In this document: piece by piece, positions 1 to 7,571 of the stretch
How positions within the stretch are numbered: the first letter of the stretch is position 1
How the letters are laid out: the number at the start of each line of letters is the position of its first letter
Program-made: the position numbers and the translations under genes
Assembly: GCA_036881885.1 (NCBI GenBank)
Contig: JBAJNL010000025.1
Location: forward strand, 1 to 20,361
Length of the DNA: 20,361 nt
Source of the DNA: JBAJNL01 sp036881885
GTDB taxonomy: Bacteria; Pseudomonadota; Alphaproteobacteria; Holosporales; Hepatobacteraceae
Reading direction: 5' to 3'
The notes under the pieces: model-generated
Told to the model about the DNA's origin: nothing
The model's database searches: none
The model's input: the letters and a program-made list of their open reading frames with translations, nothing else

Positions 1-24
1 AAGTGCCGCGGCATGCCCCCCAAC

Positions 25-136
25 CGTCATTGCGAGGAGAAACCTATGTTTCGACGTGGCAATCCATCGTGTGCTTTGGCCACCGCAGTCTCTTGCAAGT
101 GGATCGCCACAGGTACTTTGTACCTTCGCGATGACG
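25..136 (+). repeat. MITE-like palindromic repeat, copy 1
   Basis: The unit is bounded by inverted ends CGTCATTGCGA (25-35) and TCGCGATGACG (126-136). Each half also holds a matching inner box, GGCAATCCA on the left and GGATCGCC on the right, so the whole unit is an imperfect palindrome. The left arm carries a nested hairpin GAAAC-CTAT-GTTTC (39-52). The right arm carries a perfect 6-bp hairpin AGGTAC-TTT-GTACCT (111-125). The centre contains GTGTGCTTTGGCC. An inverted copy of nearly identical size lies at 9766-9878 and half copies at 11926-12030. There is no coding capacity for a transposase, so mobility, if any, would be in trans. Confidence 0.8.
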
Positions 137-184
137 ACCAAAGTGACGCGGCATGCCCCAAAACCGTCATGGCAAGCAAAGCCT
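137..184 (+). repeat. Repeat flank module abutting a stop codon
   Basis: The segment repeats the beginning of the window: the AAGTGxCGCGGCATGCCCC box with CCGTCAT at 1-30 recurs at about 141-170. The 30 bases at 155-184 match 13584-13613 at 25 of 30 positions. The module runs into the stop codon of the minus-strand gene that ends at 183. It appears to be a degenerate half-arm of the larger palindromic repeat. Confidence 0.65.
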
Positions 185-1244
185 AGTATAGAACGTCCTT
201 AAACGATGAAGCCGTGTGAAGCGCAGCTTGCAGGCCGCGTTTGCCGCACTGATCAATACTTTCGCCCTTCAGTTTGCCCGCTTGATAGGCGCCGGTGTAG
301 GCGGCGGCCGCCATCAGGGGCTCGATACGTTTTGTTGAAGGCGGCACCTTAAGGGGCTTGTGGTGATAGGTTTTGCCGGGCGCCACGGTATAAGCGCCTT
401 TGCCTTTTTCGGTCAGTAAAAAGGTTGTTTTGTGCCGGCTTGCAAAAGGGTTCAGTTGCTCAAAAAGATTTCTGTTTTCCGCAAACAAAACACCAATGTC
501 TTCAACGCGGCCGGCCACATAACCCACCCGCATCATGGTGCTTTGGAAAAAAGATTTATCGTTTTTTTCCATAAAACTGCGGTCGGGCAGAAAAAAGATG
601 GTTTGATCTTGCAGTTCTTTTTTGACCACGACATTCAACAGGTTTTCGCGTCCAAACGAGGCATTTTGTTTGCACAAAAAGCCCGAGATAAAGCAGGCTC
701 GGATGTTCTCTTGGCACAAAACGCCTTCAAGGTGTTCAAGATCAAGCTCGCACGAAACGCCAGGATACACAAGAAAGTGACTGGCATCGTTGTGCACAAA
801 GGTAAAGCAGCAGCCTGTTTTGCCTTCTTTTTTTTGTCCTTTCCACACAATGCCTGTGGCCTCGAGCCAATTTTTTACAAATGAGGTGTGCGATCCGGCC
901 ACGCCGAAAAGCTGCAAGTCATAGGTTGGATCTTTTTCAGAAAAAGCATTCTTCATGGCCAAAAGGGCTTGAAAAATGCTGCCTGACAGACGATGTAAGT
1001 GCGGCACGTGGTCGGCAAGCAACTGTGCTTTCTCAAAGGTGGCCTCGTCCAAGCCCTCTGCGGCCAGTGGAAAGCCATACTGCTGGGGGTCAACTTGCAT
1101 GGTTGTTTCAAATAAAAAATTGCTCACACCCACAACCACGTAAGGGGTACTTGTGGGCTCTTTCTCGGTGCTGCTGGCACCGCCTGCATAAAGCGCCAAA
1201 GGTGCTAAAAGGCCCAGGCAAAAAAAGCGTATGATGTGTCTCAC
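183..1244 (-). CDS. Exported PfkB/adenosine-kinase-fold protein, predicted catalytically dead
   Basis: The 353-residue product aligns by eye along its whole length with alphaproteobacterial adenosine-kinase-like PfkB sugar kinases. The landmarks are the first strand VVVGVSNF (36-43), LSGSIFQAL where the family has a GGSAANT-type loop (86-94), LFGVAG (112-117), TGCCFTFV (143-150), FISGFLC (185-191), an AENRNLFEQL helix (255-264) and LTEKGKGA (277-284). The sugar-binding Asp of the first strand appears as Glu46. The GAGD anion-hole/catalytic motif is replaced by MAAA (311-314), with Ala at the catalytic Asp position. Residues 1-20 form a signal peptide ending ALYA, which cytosolic kinases lack. 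The start is GTG, preceded 7 nt upstream by AAGGGAG. I infer a periplasmic or secreted pseudoenzyme that may bind a nucleoside or sugar without phosphorylating it. The fold assignment is fairly secure; the role is unknown. Confidence 0.75.
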   Translation of the reverse strand: MRHIIRFFCLGLLAPLALYAGGASSTEKEPTSTPYVVVGVSNFLFETTMQVDPQQYGFPLAAEGLDEATFEKAQLLADHVPHLHRLSGSIFQALLAMKNAFSEKDPTYDLQLFGVAGSHTSFVKNWLEATGIVWKGQKKEGKTGCCFTFVHNDASHFLVYPGVSCELDLEHLEGVLCQENIRACFISGFLCKQNASFGRENLLNVVVKKELQDQTIFFLPDRSFMEKNDKSFFQSTMMRVGYVAGRVEDIGVLFAENRNLFEQLNPFASRHKTTFLLTEKGKGAYTVAPGKTYHHKPLKVPPSTKRIEPLMAAAAYTGAYQAGKLKGESIDQCGKRGLQAALHTASSFKDVLY

Positions 1245-1271
1245 AGCGTGTCTCCCTTTATCATTTTGTTT

Positions 1272-1300
1272 TTTATACTCTTTTAGATAAAAGACTGCAA
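1272..1300 (-). promoter_or_regulatory. Sigma70-type promoter with operator-like palindrome
   Basis: On the minus strand, a -35 box TTGCAG (1295-1300) and a -10 box TATAAA (1272-1277) are separated by exactly 17 bases. They lie about 28 bases upstream of the GTG start of the PfkB-like gene. The spacer contains the inverted repeat CTTTTA-GA-TAAAAG (1280-1293, plus-strand reading), which is where a repressor would typically sit. This is a sequence match only. Confidence 0.55.
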
Positions 1301-1399
1301 AATAATTTTTAAATTTCCTGCAAAATTATATTGATTTTTACAAACCTAACCCGTTGCCTTTAAAGCACTTAAAGGATCGTCGTTTTTGGGGCAGGGCTC

Positions 1400-1426
1400 T
1401 TGACTTAGATGCAAAAAAAATAGATG
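1400..1426 (+). promoter_or_regulatory. Possible bioY promoter
   Basis: TTGACT (1400-1405) is followed after 15 bases by TAGATG (1421-1426), about 85 bases upstream of the bioY start. The spacing is short and the -10 is weak. I saw no BirA-type operator or riboswitch. The rest of 1301-1509 is AT-rich with no other feature I can name. Confidence 0.25.
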
Positions 1427-1509
1427 GTGTCTTTTTCCAGGCAGTGATGTCTTTTTGTCTGTTGCTTCTTTGAATCCTTTAAGCAAAGCAAATCTAAGGG
1501 GAGACCAAA

Positions 1510-2121
1510 TTGATTAGGACAAAGCAAAAATTTTCTGGGGCGATGAAAGTTGCCTTGTTTGATGACACGCTATGGCGCGTGATGCAAAGTGCAAAGCTTG
1601 CGCAGTTTTTGCGGCAAGCGGCCTGGATTTTTGTGGGCGTTGTCGCGCTTTGTTTGTCGGGACAGCTGTCGTTGCCGCTGGCGCCGGTGCCGCTTACATT
1701 CCAAACATTGGTGGTTTTGTGGTTAGGCCTTACCTATGATCGCACCATGGTGCTTGCAACCCTTTTTGGCTTTCTGACCTTGGGTTTGATGGGCGCGCCT
1801 GTTTTTGCCCAAGGCCATAGTGGTGTGGCTTACTTTTTTGGGCCAACAGGGGGGTACCTTGGGGGGCTGGCGGTTGCAGCTTTTTTTATGGCCTCATTGC
1901 GTGAGCGCTTTCAGATAACAAACTTCCTAGGCCTTCTTGCGTTGGCGATGCTGGGCGCCCTTACAGTGTTGCTAATGGGTATGCTTTGGCTTTCGCGCTT
2001 TGTGGGCGTTGATGTGGCGTTTCAAGTGGGCGTTAAGCTCTTTTTGTTCTTAGAAGCTTTTAAGGTGCTGTTCGTGGCTTATGTGTGTCGCCTTGTGCAA
2101 GAGCTAAGGCAGGCATCGTAA
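1510..2121 (+). CDS. bioY: BioY, substrate-binding (S) subunit of a biotin ECF transporter
   Basis: BioY is an integral membrane protein that captures biotin and works either alone or with the ECF module (EcfA/A' ATPases and EcfT). The 203-residue product has the hydrophobic six-helix layout of the family. It carries the diagnostic LPLAPVPLTFQTLVV loop near the first helix and the FGPTGGYLGG segment in the middle. The start is TTG at 1510, chosen because AAGGGGAG lies just upstream at good spacing; ATG at 1543 has no clear ribosome-binding site. The gene stands alone. No ATPase or EcfT gene and no biotin-synthesis gene is adjacent, so it probably uses a shared ECF module encoded elsewhere. 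It ends 16 bases from the convergent tssA stop. It suggests dependence on scavenged biotin, as expected for a host-associated bacterium. Confidence 0.9.
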   Translation: MIRTKQKFSGAMKVALFDDTLWRVMQSAKLAQFLRQAAWIFVGVVALCLSGQLSLPLAPVPLTFQTLVVLWLGLTYDRTMVLATLFGFLTLGLMGAPVFAQGHSGVAYFFGPTGGYLGGLAVAAFFMASLRERFQITNFLGLLALAMLGALTVLLMGMLWLSRFVGVDVAFQVGVKLFLFLEAFKVLFVAYVCRLVQELRQAS

Positions 2122-2137
2122 ACAAGAAAGAGGCGCG

Positions 2138-3310
2138 TTACTTTTTGGAAAGCTTGTTGATTTGCTCAAAGAATGCCGTGGCCTCTTGGGTTGAATCAAA
2201 GCTTTTCATAATGTCGGTGAAGGATTTCTTACGCAGATTACAAACAGTCTGAAGGATAAGGGGCAGGGGGCTTTGTGGATCTTCTTTGGCTAAGAAGATG
2301 GTGAGCTTTTCAAGCACGTCATAGGCATTGTCGCGGTTTAAGACAAGCGCTGGGTCGTCCTCTGTATTGCTGTCTAAAAGAACGCTTAACGGCTCTTGCG
2401 TTAGCGGTGCATCCCTGTGTGCAATCGCAACCGCATCACCGTGTCCTTGTGTTTTGTGGGGCTGACTTTTGTCTTGCGTGGGGCGTTTTACAAGGGAGAG
2501 TGCTTTTTCTTTAAGGCGCGCCCCTATTTTGTGGGCACGAGCGCCTTTTTTCAGGCTTAGCGAGGCCTCAAGCACGCCGTCGAGCCTTTGGTGAATATCG
2601 TAAAAAATGCCTTGTGCGTCATCTTTAAGGGGCCCGATTAAGAAAGCTTGTAGGGCATCAAGTTGGTCTTTCAGGGTTTGAATGTGCTGCTCAAGACCAT
2701 CGTAAAACGAAATATAGGTGGCTTTGGCACTTTTGCGCATTTCTTCGGCATAGGCCAAGATATCCCCGTCATCCTTGCCTGTTTTGCCCGTTTTTGTTTT
2801 TTGTAAAACGCGTTTGACCTGCAGATAGCGTTCAAACGAGACCATTAAAAGGCCTGGATCTTCTGGCTGGGTGATCTCAATACGCAACAGTGCATCGGCC
2901 ATGGTTTTTGAAAACCATGCAAGAATATGCAGACGCTCTTCTGTATCATCGTCTTCAATGCGGGGATAAAGCGCGTCCCAAAACTTTTCGGCACAACCTT
3001 TGAGTACCAGAACACCTTCTAAAAGCCCCTGCAAGCCCGCTTCATAGCATAACGATTCGGCAAGCCAGCAAATGACCTGCAGGTCCTTTGATTGTGTGCA
3101 CAGCACCTCGGTGCAAAGCGTGATAATCTGCTTGCGATCAAGTTGGGTGGTGTTTGCCTCTTGCCAAACGCCTGTTGGCAGCGTCTCATCATCCACCGTG
3201 CGCATTTTTTTGATATCATCAAAAATTTTTTTATATCTTACGTTGGTGCCACAAGGCTCTTTTTTGTCAATGGGCTTTAAAAGAGAGGCAACACGCACTT
3301 TAAAGGTCAT
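2138..3310 (-). CDS. tssA: TssA-like T6SS protein with ImpA N-terminal domain
   Basis: TssA proteins sit at the T6SS baseplate/membrane complex and help prime and coordinate tail-tube/sheath assembly. The 390-residue product has the ImpA_N domain at about 8-130: it begins LLKPIDKKEPCGTNVRY and continues with the W-and-L-rich helices around LQVICWLAESLCYEAGLQGL and the FWDALYP motif. Residues 180-280 are helical and charged. The C-terminal part (about 325-390) has the DAYDVLEKL-type helix and PLPLILQ motif seen in TssA C-terminal regions. The ATG overlaps the tssM stop as ATGA, so translation is coupled and the gene is the last of the tssL-tssM-tssA operon. The family call is firm; which TssA class it belongs to cannot be told by eye. 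Confidence 0.85.
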   Translation of the reverse strand: MTFKVRVASLLKPIDKKEPCGTNVRYKKIFDDIKKMRTVDDETLPTGVWQEANTTQLDRKQIITLCTEVLCTQSKDLQVICWLAESLCYEAGLQGLLEGVLVLKGCAEKFWDALYPRIEDDDTEERLHILAWFSKTMADALLRIEITQPEDPGLLMVSFERYLQVKRVLQKTKTGKTGKDDGDILAYAEEMRKSAKATYISFYDGLEQHIQTLKDQLDALQAFLIGPLKDDAQGIFYDIHQRLDGVLEASLSLKKGARAHKIGARLKEKALSLVKRPTQDKSQPHKTQGHGDAVAIAHRDAPLTQEPLSVLLDSNTEDDPALVLNRDNAYDVLEKLTIFLAKEDPQSPLPLILQTVCNLRKKSFTDIMKSFDSTQEATAFFEQINKLSKK

Positions 3311-6300
3311 GATTTGGGTGTTCGAGGAATGTTACAAATAGCTTTTTTCTTTTGTGCAGCACGTCTGGCTTTTTTGCGCACCGAAAGTTCAAGCTCGGAT
3401 AAAGTGGGTGCTGCGGTTGGAAAAAGCAAGGGAACCTCAAGAGAAGAGGCGGCAGGGCCGTCGCTCAGTTTCACATCCATGAAAACAAGCAGCTCTGATG
3501 ACTGGGGTGCTGGCAACACGTCACCACCACAGTGGTTGGGGTAGATGTGTCCTTTGCCCGTTGTGGGGATCTGGAACTTAAGACGCAGGCCGTCCATATC
3601 CTCTGGCTGACTGGCCGCTTTATGGGCCTGCAGCATTTTGATCAGCGCCCAGGGGCCCTCATACACAAAGCTGACCTGAAGCGGTTCAACTTTCATGGCG
3701 GGCTGCTGAGGCGAGGGCGAGGGGCGATACATGCTGCCTGATGCCCATCTAAAGTTGATTTTAAGGTCTGTGTCATAATGCCACCAAAGCTTCGCATCCT
3801 CATCTTTGAAGGTGCGTGTTTCATCACCTGACATAAGCTGCCAGGCAATAATGTGGGCCGCATTTTTTTCTTCATCTTTGTTGGTGCGGAACGTCACCTC
3901 TAAGGGGGCAGCAGGATCGGCATCTTCTCCGGCAGGGGCCGTGAAGATGCGGAAGAAGGGGCGTACCCTTTCAAGCTGCATGATAAAGGCAAGGGCTTTT
4001 TGATAATGTGGCTTGCGGGCGATTTCTTTGCGCAAAAGCTCTTTGACATAAGGGCCCTCACGATCAAAAAGGGTGAAAAAGGCCTTGATGGAATCAATGG
4101 TGGCCTCATCCGCTTTTTCAAACTGATTGGGCACAAAAGGATAGCGTCCGGCCAGGTGTGTGTTAAAAAAGCGCGCGATACGGTTGTAAGCGGCAAGCGA
4201 TGCCTTCTCATTGATTTGCAAACATTGCCTTTCAAAGATTGATCGCAGGCCATTCAGGCGGTCAATAAAATAGTCAATGCCGGATGGGCCTTTGGCCAAG
4301 TGCAGCACAACGGGACAGCCTTCAAGTGTCATCTCGGGCAGTGTGGTTAAAATGAATGACTCAAGCATCTGCAGCGTGTTGGGGCGGTTGCGTGCATAAG
4401 CATCAAGCTGTGTTAACACGTCAGACCACTTCAGCATCAAGGTGGGCATCGATGAGGCATCGCTTGCATAAAGCTTTTTCAAAATTTCAACGGCTGGCTC
4501 GGCAAATTCTTTTGCAAGATAGCGCAAGCGTTCGCGCTGCAGGGCTAGATAATTTTTCAGATCTTGCAAGCTTGACGCACCAAAGGCGGCAAAAATCTGT
4601 TGTGCATTCCCTGTCCAGCGCGCCACAAGATCGGCCCGCACATCGTAAGGTCCTTCGCTTTCGTAAATGGCGTTAATTTTTTCCAGCATGGCCAAAGACT
4701 GTACATGCAAGATATCGCGCAGTTCGGTATAAAGGTCATTCAGGCCGGCATGTTTAAGGGATGCAAGCAGTGGTGTAACTTTTGGCAAAAGGCCGCGCAA
4801 GTTTTGCACCTCGGCAAGATAGGTTTCTTCAGGCGCAATAGTGGTCACGTGCTGATCTTGCGGCACAATTTCTTGCGCTTTGCGAATGATGTCACGCACT
4901 GTTTTGCGCAAGGCCGAAAGACAAACACGCTTTAAGGTTAAGCGCACCTCTTCTGACAAAGAGCCAAGCCGTGATTCGAAAAAGGTATCAAACTCTTGAA
5001 TCATCACGGCTGCTTGCTGAAAGATTTTGGGGTGCCAAATTAGCAGCTGGCGTGCTTGAGCTTGCAAAAGAGGAAGCTCTTCGGCAGATGATTTCATAAA
5101 GGATTGTGACAGCAAAAGGTTCAACAAACCTTGAAAATTCAAAACAGAAGGTGAAATCGTTAACGTGCCGTCTTCACCTTGCACAAAAAATCGCCCCGTC
5201 ACGGGTGAGCTATATGCCATTAAGATGCCGCGCAATTGGTTAAAGGCTGCCTGGCAATCGGTTTCAAAGCGATCGGCCGTTGCGATAGAAAAGAAGTTTA
5301 AAAAGGCAATATCTTTCACCAGCTTTTTATAGGCAGGGCCTGGATTAAAAACATGTTGCGACAGCCACTTTGCCTGCGGTGACAGAAAAAGGTTCGCGCT
5401 TTGTGAAAGTGTTTTGGCAAGCTTGCGCAGCTCGGCAAACGTATAATGCTTGCCTGCTGTTGAAAAGTTTTTAAGCTGCCCTGTCAGTTGGTCTAAAACA
5501 GGCACCATGTTGCGTATTTGAAAGCTTTCACTTAAAAAGCGCGCTTTAAGGCGGTTAAATTGTTTTTGCGCAGCATCTTCAAAGGCATAAAAGCCAATAA
5601 GTGGTGCGGCCTGGGCGCTGTTTAAAAAGGCGGTGTAACTGGCACCTGTGCTTTCTGCGGTTGATTGAGGCAGCTTGTAACCAAAAAGCTTGTGGACCAA
5701 AAACCCAAAATCGCTCATATCATTGCTGTTTTTAAGGTTGTTGAATTTTTCAGCCATGCTTTGATACAGCGCTAAGCGCGTTACGTAATGGTAAAGCTGT
5801 GTGAAAAAGCGTGTTTTAAGTGGATTAAGCGTCAGTGAAGGGTCATAAGCGCGCACCTTGCCCTCTGACATTTGTCCTTTGACCAAAAGGCCAATATCGT
5901 GATTAATTTTTTGAAAGATGGCTTTAAAAATAACTTGCTGATAGGCAATTTCGATCACGCGATAAATTTTTGTTTCAAGGGGGCTCATCCATGAAAAGGG
6001 GATCAGCCACGAATTCAAACGCTCAACACTAAGCGATGCAATGGCTGGCAGCAGCGCTTGAGCTTGTTTTTGAAAAAAGGTTTGCTCAAGCATTTCATAG
6101 CGGTTTTGCGTCAGCGCGCGTTGAATCACATGCCCCACGTCGTCAAGGCGTGGCATCATGTTGCGCCTCACCTCTGAAAGGTGATTATAAGCGTAAAAAA
6201 TGCCCAACGATCCGCCAACGGCCAAGACAAGCGAGCTTACTTGCGTCAGCTTCACCACATTATTGCGTGACAAAAGCTGCGTGTGGAAAGGGGCTGTTAA

Positions 6301-7557
6301 ACCTTGCTCCACAAAAATCTTGTCTTTAAAAAGCGCTGTGACAAAGTAAATGGTTTTTTTGTGTGTTTGCTTAAGGGGGCGCACTTTTTGTTGTATATCT
6401 TGCACGTCATCTTGCTCGGCCGGCAGGGCTTGCAACAGATTGCCCTGAAGGCGTTCTTGAATGGCGTTATGGGCGTCGGCATAGTTTACATCTCCGTTTC
6501 CGGTAAAGAAAACGCCACGCAAAAAGAGCCCCTCATTGATCTTAGCTTTTTGAAAGAGGCACGTAAGGTATGTTCCCAGGGGTTTCTTCAAGCGCTGAAA
6601 CTCTTGCGGAAAAAGCGTCATGCCTTCTTTTTCGGCGTTCATCTTGCCAGTTGTAAAAATGCTTTGCTGCAGGCGAATCAACTGGTTTGAAACATCATCA
6701 AAAATCTCGTCAATCCATGTGTCATTAAACGGCAGCTCAAGGGCATAAGGGGTTGACCAGCCAAAAATGTCATCGCGGTTGTCGGGGGGAATTTCGTGAC
6801 AAAAACTGCTAAAGCCCGCAATGCGATCTGTTTGTGTGACCAGAACATAAACGGGCAGTTTAAGGCCCCAAACCAGCTGTGCCTCTTGAATTTTCTCATG
6901 CACATAGTTGGCGCGCAACACAAGATCTTGTTCGGTGCAGCTTAAAAGTTCCTCAACCGAGATGCACAAAATCAAACCATCAGTTGGTTTGCCAGGGCGC
7001 GCATTAAGTAGCAGGTTTAAAAACAGCCGCCATTCTTCGTCGCGTGATAAGGTTGCTTCTTTTTCGATCAATAACGAGCCTTCAATATTTAACACAACGG
7101 CGTTGTCGAAAAACCAAAAGTCACAAGGGGTGTCGTCCTCACGGCTTTCAAGGCGTTCAACAGGCAGCGGAATCTTAAGGTTACGCAGCACCTCTTTTTT
7201 GCCAGTGCCTTGCGCACCAATCATCACATAAAAAGGCAGGTGATAGCGATAATCTTTCGAGCCTGTATAAAGCTTTAAAATCTGAAACGCCTCTGAAAAG
7301 GTGCGCCCTAAAGATTCTTGCGGTGAATAACCATAGCGTGCAAAGAAACGACCCAAAAAACGTCCAAGGCGCTTTTTAAGCGAGTTGTCCGAGGATTCTT
7401 TTTCTGTCTCTTCTTGTTTCTCTTCTTTTTTGTCAAAGCGGCGCTTGATGATAAAGCGCACCAAAAAAGCCAGCGCAACCGTTAAAAGCAGCGAGAAAAG
7501 CAAGACAGGGACAAAGCCCCAAAAAGCAATAGAGAACAAAAAATCAGTAACAGACAT
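3307..7557 (-). CDS. tssM: TssM (IcmF/VasK) T6SS inner-membrane protein
   Basis: TssM spans the inner membrane and periplasm and, with TssL and TssJ, forms the T6SS trans-envelope complex. The 1416-residue product starts with a hydrophobic region (about 4-37). A cytoplasmic NTPase-like domain follows, containing YVMIGAQGTGKK (Walker A position, 114-121), CDFWFFDNAVVLNIEG (about 135-150) and LPVYVLVTQTDRIAGFSSF. The LFLRGVFFTG and IYFVTALFKDKIF signatures precede a further membrane segment near 437-460. The rest is the large periplasmic region, with a beta-rich C-terminal end. It is longer than the roughly 1100-1200 residues usual for TssM. The Walker A Ser/Thr after Lys is Lys121, and the family DTAG-like motif reads NIEG, so nucleotide hydrolysis is doubtful. 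The gene lies 14 bases after tssL. The C-terminus is Lys/Arg-rich (VRKKARRAAQKKK), which is unusual for a periplasmic end. Confidence 0.93.
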   Translation of the reverse strand: MSVTDFLFSIAFWGFVPVLLFSLLLTVALAFLVRFIIKRRFDKKEEKQEETEKESSDNSLKKRLGRFLGRFFARYGYSPQESLGRTFSEAFQILKLYTGSKDYRYHLPFYVMIGAQGTGKKEVLRNLKIPLPVERLESREDDTPCDFWFFDNAVVLNIEGSLLIEKEATLSRDEEWRLFLNLLLNARPGKPTDGLILCISVEELLSCTEQDLVLRANYVHEKIQEAQLVWGLKLPVYVLVTQTDRIAGFSSFCHEIPPDNRDDIFGWSTPYALELPFNDTWIDEIFDDVSNQLIRLQQSIFTTGKMNAEKEGMTLFPQEFQRLKKPLGTYLTCLFQKAKINEGLFLRGVFFTGNGDVNYADAHNAIQERLQGNLLQALPAEQDDVQDIQQKVRPLKQTHKKTIYFVTALFKDKIFVEQGLTAPFHTQLLSRNNVVKLTQVSSLVLAVGGSLGIFYAYNHLSEVRRNMMPRLDDVGHVIQRALTQNRYEMLEQTFFQKQAQALLPAIASLSVERLNSWLIPFSWMSPLETKIYRVIEIAYQQVIFKAIFQKINHDIGLLVKGQMSEGKVRAYDPSLTLNPLKTRFFTQLYHYVTRLALYQSMAEKFNNLKNSNDMSDFGFLVHKLFGYKLPQSTAESTGASYTAFLNSAQAAPLIGFYAFEDAAQKQFNRLKARFLSESFQIRNMVPVLDQLTGQLKNFSTAGKHYTFAELRKLAKTLSQSANLFLSPQAKWLSQHVFNPGPAYKKLVKDIAFLNFFSIATADRFETDCQAAFNQLRGILMAYSSPVTGRFFVQGEDGTLTISPSVLNFQGLLNLLLSQSFMKSSAEELPLLQAQARQLLIWHPKIFQQAAVMIQEFDTFFESRLGSLSEEVRLTLKRVCLSALRKTVRDIIRKAQEIVPQDQHVTTIAPEETYLAEVQNLRGLLPKVTPLLASLKHAGLNDLYTELRDILHVQSLAMLEKINAIYESEGPYDVRADLVARWTGNAQQIFAAFGASSLQDLKNYLALQRERLRYLAKEFAEPAVEILKKLYASDASSMPTLMLKWSDVLTQLDAYARNRPNTLQMLESFILTTLPEMTLEGCPVVLHLAKGPSGIDYFIDRLNGLRSIFERQCLQINEKASLAAYNRIARFFNTHLAGRYPFVPNQFEKADEATIDSIKAFFTLFDREGPYVKELLRKEIARKPHYQKALAFIMQLERVRPFFRIFTAPAGEDADPAAPLEVTFRTNKDEEKNAAHIIAWQLMSGDETRTFKDEDAKLWWHYDTDLKINFRWASGSMYRPSPSPQQPAMKVEPLQVSFVYEGPWALIKMLQAHKAASQPEDMDGLRLKFQIPTTGKGHIYPNHCGGDVLPAPQSSELLVFMDVKLSDGPAASSLEVPLLFPTAAPTLSELELSVRKKARRAAQKKKAICNIPRTPKS

Positions 7558-7571
7558 GTCAAAACACCAGG

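Noticed and set aside
432..884. 150-residue plus-strand frame
   Set aside because: It is an antisense shadow of the PfkB-fold gene, which has full-length family similarity.
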